64,000 nucleotides of DNA from Blautia obeum ATCC 29174 (GCF_025147765.1 NZ_CP102265.1:3075001-3139000), one strand, 5' to 3'. Counted from the first letter of the stretch, positions 1-7,185 are shown. Notes: generated from the sequence alone by a model not told the origin. Program-made: numbers and translations.

Positions 1-2
1 TT

Positions 3-101
3 CAAGAAGGAGCGATTCTGGAAAGCATTGCTCCACATATTAAAGAAATGGATTTAGATACCCTAAAGCGGGAGCTGATGCTCCGGCTAAGAGGAATGTA
101 A
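3..101 (+). CDS. C-terminal end of a small mobilization-associated protein (DUF3847-like), partial
   Basis: An open frame runs in from the left window edge and stops at TAA 99-101, giving 32 residues ending in LKRELMLRLRGM. The motif EGAILESIAP resembles the C-terminal part of small DUF3847-type proteins that often precede MobA/MobL relaxase genes in clostridial elements. That match is from memory and short. The position, ending just before the oriT and relaxase, agrees with a role in mobilization or element biology. The start codon and most of the protein lie outside the window. Confidence 0.45.
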   Translation, partial: QEGAILESIAPHIKEMDLDTLKRELMLRLRGM

Positions 102-122
102 ATACACAAGTTCTACTCCCGA

Positions 123-161
123 AGGGCGCACTTACTCACCACCCGATAAATCGGGCGGTGG
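123..161 (-). other. oriT: Putative oriT (RSF1010/R1162-like nic region)
   Basis: Read on the minus strand, a 10-bp inverted repeat with one mismatch and a 4-nt loop (137-146 with 151-160) is followed two bases later by TAAGTGCGCCCT (134 down to 123). That 12-mer is the core recognition/nic sequence I recall for RSF1010/R1162-family MobA relaxases, which also has a hairpin immediately 5' of it. It sits just upstream of the MobA/MobL relaxase gene, the expected place for its cognate oriT. Nicking activity is inferred. Confidence 0.75.
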
Positions 162-236
162 TATCCCCTACGGGGCTCGTGCGCTCTGCCGAGGGCTATC
201 CGCTGTTGCAGGCAACATCGAAAGGAGGTGCCAGAT

Positions 237-1945
237 ATGGCAATTTATCATATGCAAGCCAAGGTCGTCAGCCGTGGTTCCGGGCGGTCTGCTGTCGCTG
301 CATCTGCTTATATGAGCTGTAGCCGCATATACAATGATTACGATGGCATCCAGCATGACTACACCCGAAAACATGGACTGATCTATCAGGAAGTAATGCT
401 TCCCCCTATGGCTCCGCCTAAATGGAAAAACCGGGAGCAACTCTGGAATGCTGTAGAAGCTGCTGAAAAAACAAAAGACAGCCGACTGGCAAGAGAATTT
501 GTTGTCGCACTCCCTATTGAGTTGGATAAAGACAGCAATATTTCTCTTCTTCAGAATTTTATTCAAAAGAATTTTGTAGATATGGGAATGTGTGCCGATT
601 TCGCCATTCACGATACAGATGGTCACAATCCCCATGCACACATTCTACTTACTGTCCGTCCATTAAACGAAAACGGAACATGGCAGTATAAAACCGAAAA
701 AGAATATCTATGCATCAAAGATGGAGAGGAAAAGGGATTTACTGCTTCTGAATTTAAGGATGCTCAGAAAGAGGGCTGGGAAAAACAGTATCGTTATAAA
801 GCTGGGAAAAAGAAAGTATATCTGACTCCCTCGGCAGCACAGGAGAAAGGTTATGAACGTATCGACAAACATCCAAAAAGCACCCGGTATGGCAGACAAA
901 ACCCGATTTCCGAACAATGGAACAGTGAGGAACAGCTCTGCCTCTGGAGAGCAAACTGGGCAGATGCCGTAAATAAAATGCTTGCCCTTAATCAGATAAA
1001 TGCCGCCATTGATCACCGCAGTTTTCAGCTCAGGGAATCACTGAACAGCCAACCATCCACGAAGGCTACATTGCCCAGAATATGGAAAAGAAAGGCATGA
1101 TAGCAGACCGGTGTGAAATCAACCGTCGGGTTCGTGCGGATAACAGAATACTACGGGAATTAAAAACACAGATAAAAAAATTGGTTCAAGCTGTCGAAAA
1201 ATCTATTCCGGTAATTGCAGAAACATTAGAAGCAATCCGCAATCATATGATTTTTACACAATATCATTTACTTCATAATGAAATGCAAAAAGAAGTGATC
1301 CATGACTGGATGCAGCATTTTCGTCCTATCCTAAATAAATATGATACCATTAAGAAAAAGCTCAAAGCGAAAGTTACTGAAAAGAAAGAACTAAATGTGC
1401 AAAAAAGTAAAACCAGTATTCTAAATCCTTTCCAGCATATAAAGTTAAACCAGCAGCTTACAACCGTAACAGAAGAAATCGAGGAACTGAAATCTGCCAA
1501 AGAACAGCTGCTGTTTCAGGCTGAATGCTCCACAGAGAAAGATATGGCGAGCCTTTCCAGAAAATACGACCAGATGGATAAGAATCTGGATATTCTCGAT
1601 TCTCAGGATATGGCTCTCAAAGAGCAGCTTGAAAAAGATGCTGTCGCTTTCCAAGAGGAAAAACTCCGGCCTAAACCAGAGCAATATACAGAATTACTGG
1701 ATGCCAGAATCCAGATACGACCTACTTTCCGAGAGAAACTGATTGAGCAGCTCAAAGGTACTTTTGGTGAATATTATGACTATCACTATCGTGATATCGC
1801 AACCCATGAAGTGGATGATCTCAATATGGAAGATCCCTATAGCTTCTCTCATCGTACCTGGGAACTTGAATATCAGAGGAAACAGGAATTGCAAAAAAAA
1901 CATCCTGTTCAATCCAGGCAAAAATCGCACAACACAGAACTATAA
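237..1945 (+). pseudogene. mobA: MobA/MobL family relaxase, frameshifted
   Basis: The N-terminal half (from ATG 237, behind the strong site AAAGGAGGTG; an upstream GTG at 228 lies inside that site and is unlikely) has the MobA/MobL relaxase domain: MAIYHMQAKVVSRGSGRSAV at the start, and a metal-binding HNPHAHIL motif near residue 128. After DHRSF the frame is lost. The family-typical continuation QGITEQPTIHEGYIAQNMEK is encoded one frame over and stays open to the stop at 1945, giving a coiled-coil rich C-terminal half. One base missing near 1022-1031 explains it: a T run of four where five would give HRSFSAQGITEQ. The full protein would be about 570 residues. It should nick the adjacent oriT. 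The break may be real decay or a homopolymer sequencing error. Confidence 0.85.
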
Positions 1946-2052
1946 TGTTTAAACTACTAATATAAAAAATATCCCGTTTTCTCAAAACAGTTATATTGCT
2001 TCATCCCAATAATTCACAAACTGCTAACCACCGAGCAAAAGTGAGGCACAAA

Positions 2053-2090
2053 GTGCGTAAGCATAATTTGATTTCTTTCCGCTTACGCAC
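2053..2090 (+). terminator. Terminator-like hairpin downstream of the relaxase
   Basis: A perfect 10-bp inverted repeat, GTGCGTAAGC (2053-2062) and GCTTACGCAC (2081-2090), has an 18-nt loop and is followed by TCTCTTTTTA. It lies 108 bases after the relaxase stop in a 411-bp gap (1946-2356) without a supported gene. It could be an intrinsic terminator or a binding site at the end of the mobilization module. Confidence 0.45.
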
Positions 2091-2162
2091 TCTCTTTTTA
2101 TCTTGAGCAAAAAATTCCTACTTTGTAAAGCCAACAAATGGGGTTTGGGGGGCTCCCAAAGT

Positions 2163-2182
2163 GCGTTTGGATATCCAAACGC
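2163..2182. repeat. Perfect 20-bp palindrome
   Basis: GCGTTTGGATATCCAAACGC is a perfect 20-bp palindrome in the gap between the relaxase and the PBECR4 gene. Just before it, TTTGGG and CCCAAA flank GGGCT (about 2144-2160), a second small inverted repeat. Neither has a T-run, so a protein-binding or recombination-accessory site is more likely than a terminator. Function unknown. Confidence 0.4.
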
Positions 2183-2305
2183 TATGCTTGCAAAACCAGT
2201 TCCACTAATTTCCCTCGATACTCCCTTCTTCTAAAATCAATGATAATTATAACATTGCCAATTTTGTAAAGTAATAATCAACTTAAAATATAGACGACAA
2301 ACAAT

Positions 2306-2344
2306 AAAACCATGATACTGTTACAAAAAGCAGTAGCATGGTTT
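2306..2344 (-). terminator. Intrinsic terminator of the PBECR4 gene
   Basis: On the minus strand, AAACCATGCTACTG pairs with CAGTATCATGGTTTT with one mismatch, and the right arm runs into TTTTATTG. It begins 13 bases after the stop codon of the minus-strand PBECR4 gene. Confidence 0.65.
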
Positions 2345-2356
2345 CTTTATATTTCA

Positions 2357-3022
2357 TTATAGATTTTCTCTATCTATCATATTTTCTATTGTTTCTGAGA
2401 AACAACACTCTTTCAAATCAATACTTTTGTCCATCTTCACAAGATTTGTATATTTCTCATCTGTATAGTGTTTTGATATTACAGCAAATACTTTATATGT
2501 AGGCTGTGCTGTTACATCTCTGATGTCCTTTTTCAGCAATGTGTTCGGTACATTTAATTTCGTATTTTTATCTTTTACGAAGCCAATACAACCACATATA
2601 TTCCCGGCAGCTTTTTCTGTATATAATTTCGGTCCTCGATCTGTAAATTCTCCTATCATTGTTACGTTTTTCTTAATAAGCATCATACGTTCCAATATAT
2701 CCAATTTTTGCCCCGTAGAGCCATCTTTTGCAAAAACAAAATCATTTTCTGTTAATCGCTTATCCAGGCATTTCTGGTAAAAATGAATTGCAGAAGCTGT
2801 CTCTTTTTTATTCAATCGAACTCCTGTCAAATGTAAAAAATTGTATCTATGGAAAACAACTTCATATCCCTGTACAGATGACAAAATCTTATTACTTTCC
2901 TGTAATTGCTTATTCACCTCTTTCGGTAAGCCATATAGGAACAAAACCTTCTGATCCTCAAGATGTTCTTTATATAGTTGTGCCGCTTTTGTCATAATCT
3001 GAATTGCACGTCTTTTGTCCAT
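2357..3022 (-). CDS. PBECR4-domain (barnase/EndoU/RelE-like) nuclease-like protein
   Basis: A 221-residue protein that I recognise as PBECR4-like (phage-barnase-EndoU-colicin-RelE-like nuclease family 4). The characteristic blocks are VVFHRYNFLHLTGVRL (residues ~54-69), FYQKCLDKRLTENDFVFAKDG (~81-101, shown split: FYQKCLDKRL then TENDFVFAKDG), and VPNTLLKKDIRD near ~158-169, with conserved His, Tyr and Arg positions in an otherwise soluble protein. No signal peptide or membrane segment is seen. The start ATG 3022 follows AAGGA with 7-nt spacing. The family is predicted to be RNA-cleaving and is found in phage and mobile-element toxins. The gene is cargo between the relaxase and tnpV. Its leader has a promoter, two 50-nt repeats and a 14-bp hairpin, resembling the layout of an RNA-antitoxin locus. 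The nuclease activity and toxin role are inference. Confidence 0.7.
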   Translation of the reverse strand: MDKRRAIQIMTKAAQLYKEHLEDQKVLFLYGLPKEVNKQLQESNKILSSVQGYEVVFHRYNFLHLTGVRLNKKETASAIHFYQKCLDKRLTENDFVFAKDGSTGQKLDILERMMLIKKNVTMIGEFTDRGPKLYTEKAAGNICGCIGFVKDKNTKLNVPNTLLKKDIRDVTAQPTYKVFAVISKHYTDEKYTNLVKMDKSIDLKECCFSETIENMIDRENL

Positions 3023-3049
3023 AACTTAATCCTTATCCCATAAAATTTA

Positions 3050-3092
3050 GAGAAGGGAATGTTCACGCCGCAGCACTAAACATTCCCTTCTC
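3050..3092 (-). promoter_or_regulatory. 14-bp perfect hairpin in the leader of the PBECR4 gene
   Basis: GAGAAGGGAATGTT (3050-3063) and AACATTCCCTTCTC (3079-3092) form a perfect 14-bp stem with a 15-nt loop. In the minus direction it is followed by TAAATTTTA and ends 27 bases before the PBECR4 start codon. It lies between the tandem repeats and the gene, where a leaky terminator would separate an RNA antitoxin from its toxin. An operator or mRNA-processing site is also possible. Confidence 0.6.
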
Positions 3093-3100
3093 ATGGTTGA

Positions 3101-3201
3101 TTTTTCCGTTGTCTGCCAACCTCCAGCACCTTCGTCTGGAAAATATCAGGTTTTTCCGTTGCCTGCCAACCTCCGACACCTTCGTTCGGAAAACGTATCA
3201 G
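3101..3201 (-). repeat. Two tandem 50-nt structured repeats upstream of the PBECR4 gene
   Basis: Unit 1 is 3101-3150 and unit 2 is 3151-3201. Both begin TTTTTCCGTTG on the plus strand, share TGCCAACCTCC, and end in GGAAAA plus a short tail. Within each, a four-base stem is conserved by covariation: CCAG...CTGG in unit 1 and CCGA...TCGG in unit 2, around the same loop CACCTTCGT. A second small stem (CAAC/GTTG) is also kept in both. This supports selection on RNA or DNA structure. The repeats lie downstream of a good minus-strand promoter and upstream of the PBECR4 gene. Confidence 0.75.
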
Positions 3202-3246
3202 ATTTTAGGTGTCAACCCACCGCTGATGCACAGCTTTTCTAATTAC

Positions 3247-3275
3247 ATTTTACACGAACTATGTGGAAAATGCAA
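3247..3275 (-). promoter_or_regulatory. Sigma-A type promoter driving the repeats and PBECR4 gene
   Basis: On the minus strand, TTGCAT (3275-3270) and TAAAAT (3252-3247) are separated by exactly 17 bases. Transcription would begin near 3240 and run through the two repeats, the hairpin and the PBECR4 gene. Confidence 0.6.
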
Positions 3276-3331
3276 TTACAATTTTATCTTATGATGCCCT
3301 GCTACATTTTATACACTATTTATCTTACATT

Positions 3332-3712
3332 TCATTCTTGATAAATTATCTCTTTATCCACAATCTCCCTCGCACATACTTGTATATTGTTCATTCTTCC
3401 TATCCATTCCAAGACATTTTCCACCTTTAGCTGTTCTGTAATGCCTTGTGCCTGTTTCATCTGTTCTACAAGTCTTTCAAAGCGTTCCTGTGCCTGTTCT
3501 TCTATATCAGCCAAATAACCATTCAGCCTGCCGCTTGTAAGCATATTCAGATATAGCAATCTGCGGTATTCCTTCAAATACCGCAAATGTCTTTGTCCCC
3601 ATACACCGACAACCCTTTGTTCTTCTTCCTTCGGTAAGGTAAGAGCAGGGATAAGATAATCCCCATGTCTGATATAAGTACCGCCCATCTCTTCAAAAAT
3701 TGTTTTCTTCAT
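3332..3712 (-). CDS. tnpV: TnpV transposon-encoded protein
   Basis: The 126-residue product matches the TnpV family of Tn4451/Tn5397-like clostridial elements. It has the family start MKKTIFEEMGGTY, the block WGQRHLRYLKEYRRLLY (residues ~38-54), LTSGRLNGYLADIEEQA (~58-74) and the C-terminal QRMNN-like segment IGRMNNIQVCAREIV. Length is normal. The role of TnpV is not settled; it travels with large-serine-recombinase elements and is not the recombinase itself. Here it lies near the right end of the element, on the minus strand, with the repeat/nuclease cassette downstream. It supports the assignment of the element to the TnpX-type group. Confidence 0.85.
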   Translation of the reverse strand: MKKTIFEEMGGTYIRHGDYLIPALTLPKEEEQRVVGVWGQRHLRYLKEYRRLLYLNMLTSGRLNGYLADIEEQAQERFERLVEQMKQAQGITEQLKVENVLEWIGRMNNIQVCAREIVDKEIIYQE

Positions 3713-3831
3713 TGTCTGTTCTACCTTTCTTATCGTTCTCTATTCATAGATTTTCTTTACGACCGTTCCAATTTTACAGTAACAATAATTCTTCAATTTT
3801 CAGTTCACATTGCCCCTCCCGAAGAAGTATG

Positions 3832-3846
3832 ATAGAATAATTCTAT
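3832..3846. promoter_or_regulatory. Candidate operator of the ribbon-helix-helix regulator
   Basis: ATAGAATAATTCTAT is a perfect 7-1-7 palindrome ending 22 bases before the start codon of the RHH gene. Small RHH proteins commonly repress their own promoter, so this is a plausible autoregulatory site. No binding evidence. Confidence 0.35.
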
Positions 3847-3868
3847 TAAATTGAATCGGAGGTGCCAC

Positions 3869-4039
3869 ATGGCTATCAGTTCCAACAATATTCAGGTCTA
3901 TACTACTTTGTCCAAAGAACTGGTTGCTGAGATTGATAAGGATGCAAAAGCGAACTATCGTACACGTTCCCAGCAGATTAACATGATCCTGACCGAGTAT
4001 TATAAGACTCAAACAACAACCAAACATGAATCCGAGTAA
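3869..4039 (+). CDS. Small ribbon-helix-helix (Arc/CopG-like) regulator
   Basis: This short protein of 56 residues starts at ATG 3869 behind TCGGAGGTGCC. Its N-terminal strand NIQVYTTLSKELVAEIDKDA and the following RTRSQQINMILTEYY fit the ribbon-helix-helix fold: one beta strand, then two helices with a polar turn before the second. Such proteins bind DNA as dimers and, in mobile elements, act as copy, transfer or antitoxin regulators. It is the last gene of the element before the right end, oriented towards the boundary, and has its own terminator. Its targets are unknown. The palindrome at 3832-3846 is the best candidate. Confidence 0.7.
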   Translation: MAISSNNIQVYTTLSKELVAEIDKDAKANYRTRSQQINMILTEYYKTQTTTKHESE

Positions 4040-4084
4040 AACACTGAATTGCCTGAAAACACAGGAAATATCAGTGTTTTCTTA
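4038..4084 (+). terminator. Terminator of the RHH gene
   Basis: AAAACACTGA (4038-4047) pairs perfectly with TCAGTGTTTT (4071-4080), followed by CTTATG. The left arm overlaps the RHH stop codon. Confidence 0.6.
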
Positions 4085-4093
4085 TGTTTTCCC

Positions 4094-4951
4094 TTAATTA
4101 TAAGGTTCATGGGAACCATAATTATTTCCAAAACTGATATTGATAGCAATCGGCTTCCCCATCTGCACTGCCTGTCGGACAAGATAATCGATCCCTTCCA
4201 TCAGTTCCGTTGTCCTTGGAAAAGAATTTTCTCGTGCATTTCCCATCTTTACAACCAGAAGTTCACTTTCATACGCAACACCACGGTTCACTCCACCTGA
4301 TGCTCTCCCATTTCCCGCTGCAATTCCAAGAACTGCAGTACCATGTCCACTGAAATCCCTGGACGGAACAAGGCGCCTGCCCTCAGTTTCTTCAAGTGCA
4401 AGCGCCTTATCTATTTCTTCTTTTGTATATTCTGTTCCTGTCACATAACTTTCTGGTGGATTTCCATTCACACTCTGATCCCATAATCGCAGAATCCGAC
4501 TGCTGCCGTCCTCGTTTCGGAAATCCGGATGAAAATAGTCCACTCCGGAATCAACAATACCGACCAGAATCCCCTCACCGGTCAGCCCATTTAACTCAGC
4601 CTGTACTGGCAGGATACAGCTCGCCTCTCTCCCTTCAAAAGTCTCAAAATAAAGTCTTTTCGGCTTTTCTATAAATTCCACCTGCTCTCTGTCAGAGTAT
4701 GCATCAAGCTCCGTTTCCGGTAAAGTAACCACAGCATAACCGCCAAGCAGCGGAACTACCTGAATTCCATCACCACCAAGTCCTCTTTCCGGTTCACTGT
4801 ATTTTACGATCACATCCCACAGCCTGGTCGTAGAATCATATCCGACATTCAGATTTTCCGACTCCGCCCGCTCCTGTGGCGTAGCATCCATTGCAAGGTT
4901 TAAAAGATTATCAAGTTTCTGATCCGGCATAAATATCTCATTTCCATTCAT
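4094..4951 (-). pseudogene. S8 (subtilisin-like) peptidase, 3' half removed by element insertion
   Basis: The 285 residues include the S8 catalytic Asp (GILVGIVDSGVDYFHPDF, near residue 137), the catalytic His (DFSGHGTAVLGIAAGNG, near 205) and the block AINISFGNNYGSH. The protein then ends with EPYN, without the GTSxA catalytic serine or the C-terminal half; family members of this type are about 550-600 residues. The loss coincides with the end of the mobile element, so the missing half should lie left of the element. A start at ATG 4951 is possible but has a weak ribosome site; MPDQKLDN at 4930 is the alternative. As it stands the fragment cannot be an active protease. Confidence 0.85.
4104..4111 (-). 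other. attR: Inferred right attachment junction of the element
   Basis: Minus-strand sequence reads GGTTCCCAT-GA-ACCTTATAATTAA. Up to CAT it encodes the S8 peptidase block GNNYGSH. The family normally continues with Asp-Gly, whose Asp codon also starts with GA. After GA the frame reads EPYN then stop. Large serine recombinases of the TnpX/TndX type cross over at GA dinucleotides, so the crossover is placed at 4107-4108. This is inference from the interrupted gene. Confidence 0.6.
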
Positions 4952-5100
4952 GCATTTATTTATTGTATGTAAAGCTTTTGACCAAAACCATAAATTTTAC
5001 AAAGATTTTTCATTACTATGCATTCCTGCTTTACAATCTCTCACTATAATGAAAATAAATCAAAAAACAATTACTTTTCATTAAGAAATGAGGGATTACA

Positions 5101-5403
5101 ATGTATAAAACAATATGGAACTATATCAGCAAACATTCAAAAAAATCTTCTACCGCATCCGTTTTTCTTCCTGTTCTGGTACTCGAATGGACAGTTCTCG
5201 GACTTTTTGCCGGTGCTCTGATCTGTCTGTTTCTTCACAATACAACGGCACTTGTCAAAGCGACCATTGTTCTTTGTTCCGGTGGCTATGCAGGTCTGAT
5301 CTTTGGATTCCTGGGCGGCATCTTCTATATCTACAAAGATGCCGCAAGTCTTCCTCATACCGCCACTGGTTTATACAACCATCAGAATACGCACTTAGCC
5401 TAA
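5101..5403 (+). CDS. Small two-helix membrane protein, unknown function
   Basis: A 100-residue protein starting at ATG 5101 with GAGGG about 8 bases upstream. After a short basic N-terminus (NYISKHSKKSS) come two hydrophobic segments, roughly residues 22-46 and 52-77, the second glycine-rich (GGYAGLIFGFLGGIF). The C-terminus is short and polar. I do not recognise a family. It overlaps the 3' end of the convergent ZIP gene by 9 bases. A plausible -10 (TATAAT at 5045-5050) lies upstream, but the -35 is weak. Confidence 0.6.
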   Translation: MYKTIWNYISKHSKKSSTASVFLPVLVLEWTVLGLFAGALICLFLHNTTALVKATIVLCSGGYAGLIFGFLGGIFYIYKDAASLPHTATGLYNHQNTHLA

Positions 5404-6177
5404 TGCCACATCTAATATCATCATCAGCGTAAATCCAACTGCAAAGAAAATCGTTCCAATATTCGAATGTTCCCCGGCAGACATCTCAGGGATCAGTTCC
5501 TCCACAACAACATAGAGCATGGCTCCCGCCGCAAAACTCAGAAGATATGGCAATGCCGGGACGATCAGTCCTGCTGCCAGGATTGTGATCACTGCCCCGA
5601 TCGGTTCCACGATTCCTGATAAAACACCACCAATGAATGCCTTTGTTTTTCCCATTCCCTCAGAACGCAGAGGCATGGAAATAATCGCCCCCTCCGGGAA
5701 ATTCTGGATTGCAATTCCAAGTGACAGTGCAAGTGCCCCCATCAACGTAATCTGCACGTTTCCGGTCAGATAACCAGCATAAACGACACCGACTGCCATT
5801 CCTTCCGGGATATTATGAAGTGTAACTGCCAATATAAGCATAGTCGTTTTTTGCAGACGACTCTTCGGTCCTTCCGCCTTATCTGTTTGTTGATGCAGGT
5901 GTGGAATAATATGATCCAACAAAAACAGGAATAGCACCCCTGCCCAGAAGCCAACTGCTACCGGTACAAAAGAGAGCTTTCCCATTCCTTCTGACTGTTC
6001 AAGTGCAGGGATCAGCAGGCTCCACACAGATGCTGCTACCATGACACCCGCAGCAAACCCGGTCAGACAGCGCTGTACCCACCGGTTCAGGTCTTTTTTC
6101 ATAAAAAAGACACAGGCCGCACCGGCTGATGTGCCGATAAATGGAATCAAAATTCCATAAAATACGTTTAAATTCAT
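5395..6177 (-). CDS. ZIP family divalent metal transporter
   Basis: 260 residues with about eight membrane segments, the usual length of bacterial ZupT-like ZIP proteins. The two signature metal-binding helices are clear: TLHNIPEGMAVGV (helix 4, near residues 119-131) and IQNFPEGAIIS (helix 5, near 156-166). A histidine-bearing loop, LDHIIPHLHQQTDK, separates helices 3 and 4. The protein should import zinc, iron or related divalent metal across the cytoplasmic membrane. The start MNLNVFYG follows AGGGAGGAGA. The substrate cannot be told from sequence, although the zinc operon at 23-26 kb shows the cell also has a separate Zur-type zinc system. Confidence 0.9.
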   Translation of the reverse strand: MNLNVFYGILIPFIGTSAGAACVFFMKKDLNRWVQRCLTGFAAGVMVAASVWSLLIPALEQSEGMGKLSFVPVAVGFWAGVLFLFLLDHIIPHLHQQTDKAEGPKSRLQKTTMLILAVTLHNIPEGMAVGVVYAGYLTGNVQITLMGALALSLGIAIQNFPEGAIISMPLRSEGMGKTKAFIGGVLSGIVEPIGAVITILAAGLIVPALPYLLSFAAGAMLYVVVEELIPEMSAGEHSNIGTIFFAVGFTLMMILDVALG

Positions 6178-6259
6178 TCTTCTCCTCCCTTGCGCATTTT
6201 ATGATTGTCATTCAGACACCCCAATCAAAATGCCCTTCTGTTTACAGTATATGCTATAT

Positions 6260-6305
6260 CCATGAAATAGTTTTTTCATGGTTTAAGTTAGTTTTGTTTA
6301 ACTTA
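6260..6305. promoter_or_regulatory. Two inverted repeats in the divergent ZIP / SGNH intergenic region
   Basis: The 326-bp gap (6178-6503) between divergent genes is very AT-rich. It holds CCATGAAA/TTTCATGG (6260-6267, 6274-6281) and TAAGTTA/TAACTTA (6284-6290, 6299-6305) side by side. They lie 83-128 bases before the ZIP start codon and may be regulator sites. I see no riboswitch or further gene here. Confidence 0.3.
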
Positions 6306-6503
6306 TATCCATTATATTCTCTTTTTTCCTGATCTGCAATATTTAATTAATTATTTTCTAAATTCTATCTCCCCTAAAAAACAAAATGACCATCTTTTCA
6401 TTTCTGAAAATTATCATTGACAATTCAATGAAATACCTTTATTATATCAGCATATTTATTTGGTATGTTTGTATGATTTTGTTTGGTTAAGGAGCGTGAT
6501 CTT

Positions 6504-7145
6504 ATGAATATCTTATGCTTTGGTGATTCGAATACCTGGGGATATAAGCCGGATAAATCCGGACGTTATGATGAAAATATAAGATGGACCGGACTTTTAC
6601 AGAAAAAACTCGGATCTGGATATCACATTATAGAAGAGGGACTTTGCGGCAGAACAACTGTCTTTCAGGATGAGCTGCGTGAGGGCCGCCGCGGACTGGA
6701 TCTGATTGGAGTCACAGTAGAGATGCATAACCCAATTGACCTCATGATCATCATGCTCGGCACGAATGACTGTAAGACACGCTACAGAGCATCCGCCAGT
6801 GTAATCGCAAAAGGACTTGATCAGGTAATCCGAAAAGCACGTCAGAATGCGTCCCGGCATTTTGATCTGCTTGTCATCTCGCCAATCCACCTGGGCGTTG
6901 GCGTCGGAGATGCCGATTTTGATCCGGAATTTGATGCAGCTTCTGTAGCGGTTTCCAGAAATCTGGCTAATGAATACCGCAAGATTGCACTCCAAAATCA
7001 TGCTGCCTTCTTAAACGCATCTGATTTTGCTGCTCCAAGTGTTACTGACCGTGAACATATGGATGAAAAAGGTCATGCCGCACTGGCTGATGCAATTTAT
7101 AATAAGATCCTTGCCCTGCAAAAAGGACTCTCCCATGTGATATAG
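6504..7145 (+). CDS. SGNH/GDSL-family hydrolase (esterase)
   Basis: 213 residues from ATG 6504, chosen because AAGGAGC lies 9 bases upstream. Block I is ILCFGDSNTWGY, with catalytic Ser near residue 8. Block II Gly is in EEGLCGRT, block III is MLGTNDCK (Asn near 93), and block V is the DREHMDEKGH region with the catalytic Asp-x-x-His (near 184-193). These are the hallmarks of the SGNH fold, and the subtype resembles arylesterase/acyl-hydrolase proteins acting on small esters. No signal peptide, so it should be cytoplasmic. Substrate unknown. It is convergent with enolase and shares a terminator with it. Confidence 0.85.
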   Translation: MNILCFGDSNTWGYKPDKSGRYDENIRWTGLLQKKLGSGYHIIEEGLCGRTTVFQDELREGRRGLDLIGVTVEMHNPIDLMIIMLGTNDCKTRYRASASVIAKGLDQVIRKARQNASRHFDLLVISPIHLGVGVGDADFDPEFDAASVAVSRNLANEYRKIALQNHAAFLNASDFAAPSVTDREHMDEKGHAALADAIYNKILALQKGLSHVI

Positions 7146-7152
7146 AGATAAA

Positions 7153-7185
7153 AACAGATCCCTGGCTTGCTGCCGGGAATCTGTT
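7153..7185. terminator. Bidirectional terminator between SGNH hydrolase and eno
   Basis: AACAGAT-CCTGGC and GCCGGG-ATCTGTT pair around a short loop, with pyrimidine-rich DNA after the right arm and AAAA before the left arm. It serves two convergent genes. Confidence 0.6.

Larger units (their letters stand above)
1..4108. mobile_element. Right-hand part of an integrative mobilizable element (TnpX/TnpV type)
   Basis: This stretch carries mobilization and transposon-associated genes in a different style from the housekeeping DNA after 4109: an oriT, a MobA/MobL relaxase, TnpV, a ribbon-helix-helix regulator and a nuclease-like cargo gene. TnpV is known from Tn4451/Tn5397-type clostridial elements moved by large serine recombinases. 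The right boundary is inferred at the GA dinucleotide (minus strand; TC at 4107-4108), where an S8 peptidase gene loses its reading frame. The left end and the recombinase are outside the window, so the total size and the insertion mechanism are inference. The broken relaxase suggests transfer may now be impaired. Confidence 0.8.

Noticed and set aside
3101..3201. Possible CRISPR array in the two 50-nt repeats
   Set aside because: Only two units, directly abutting with no spacer, and no cas genes nearby.
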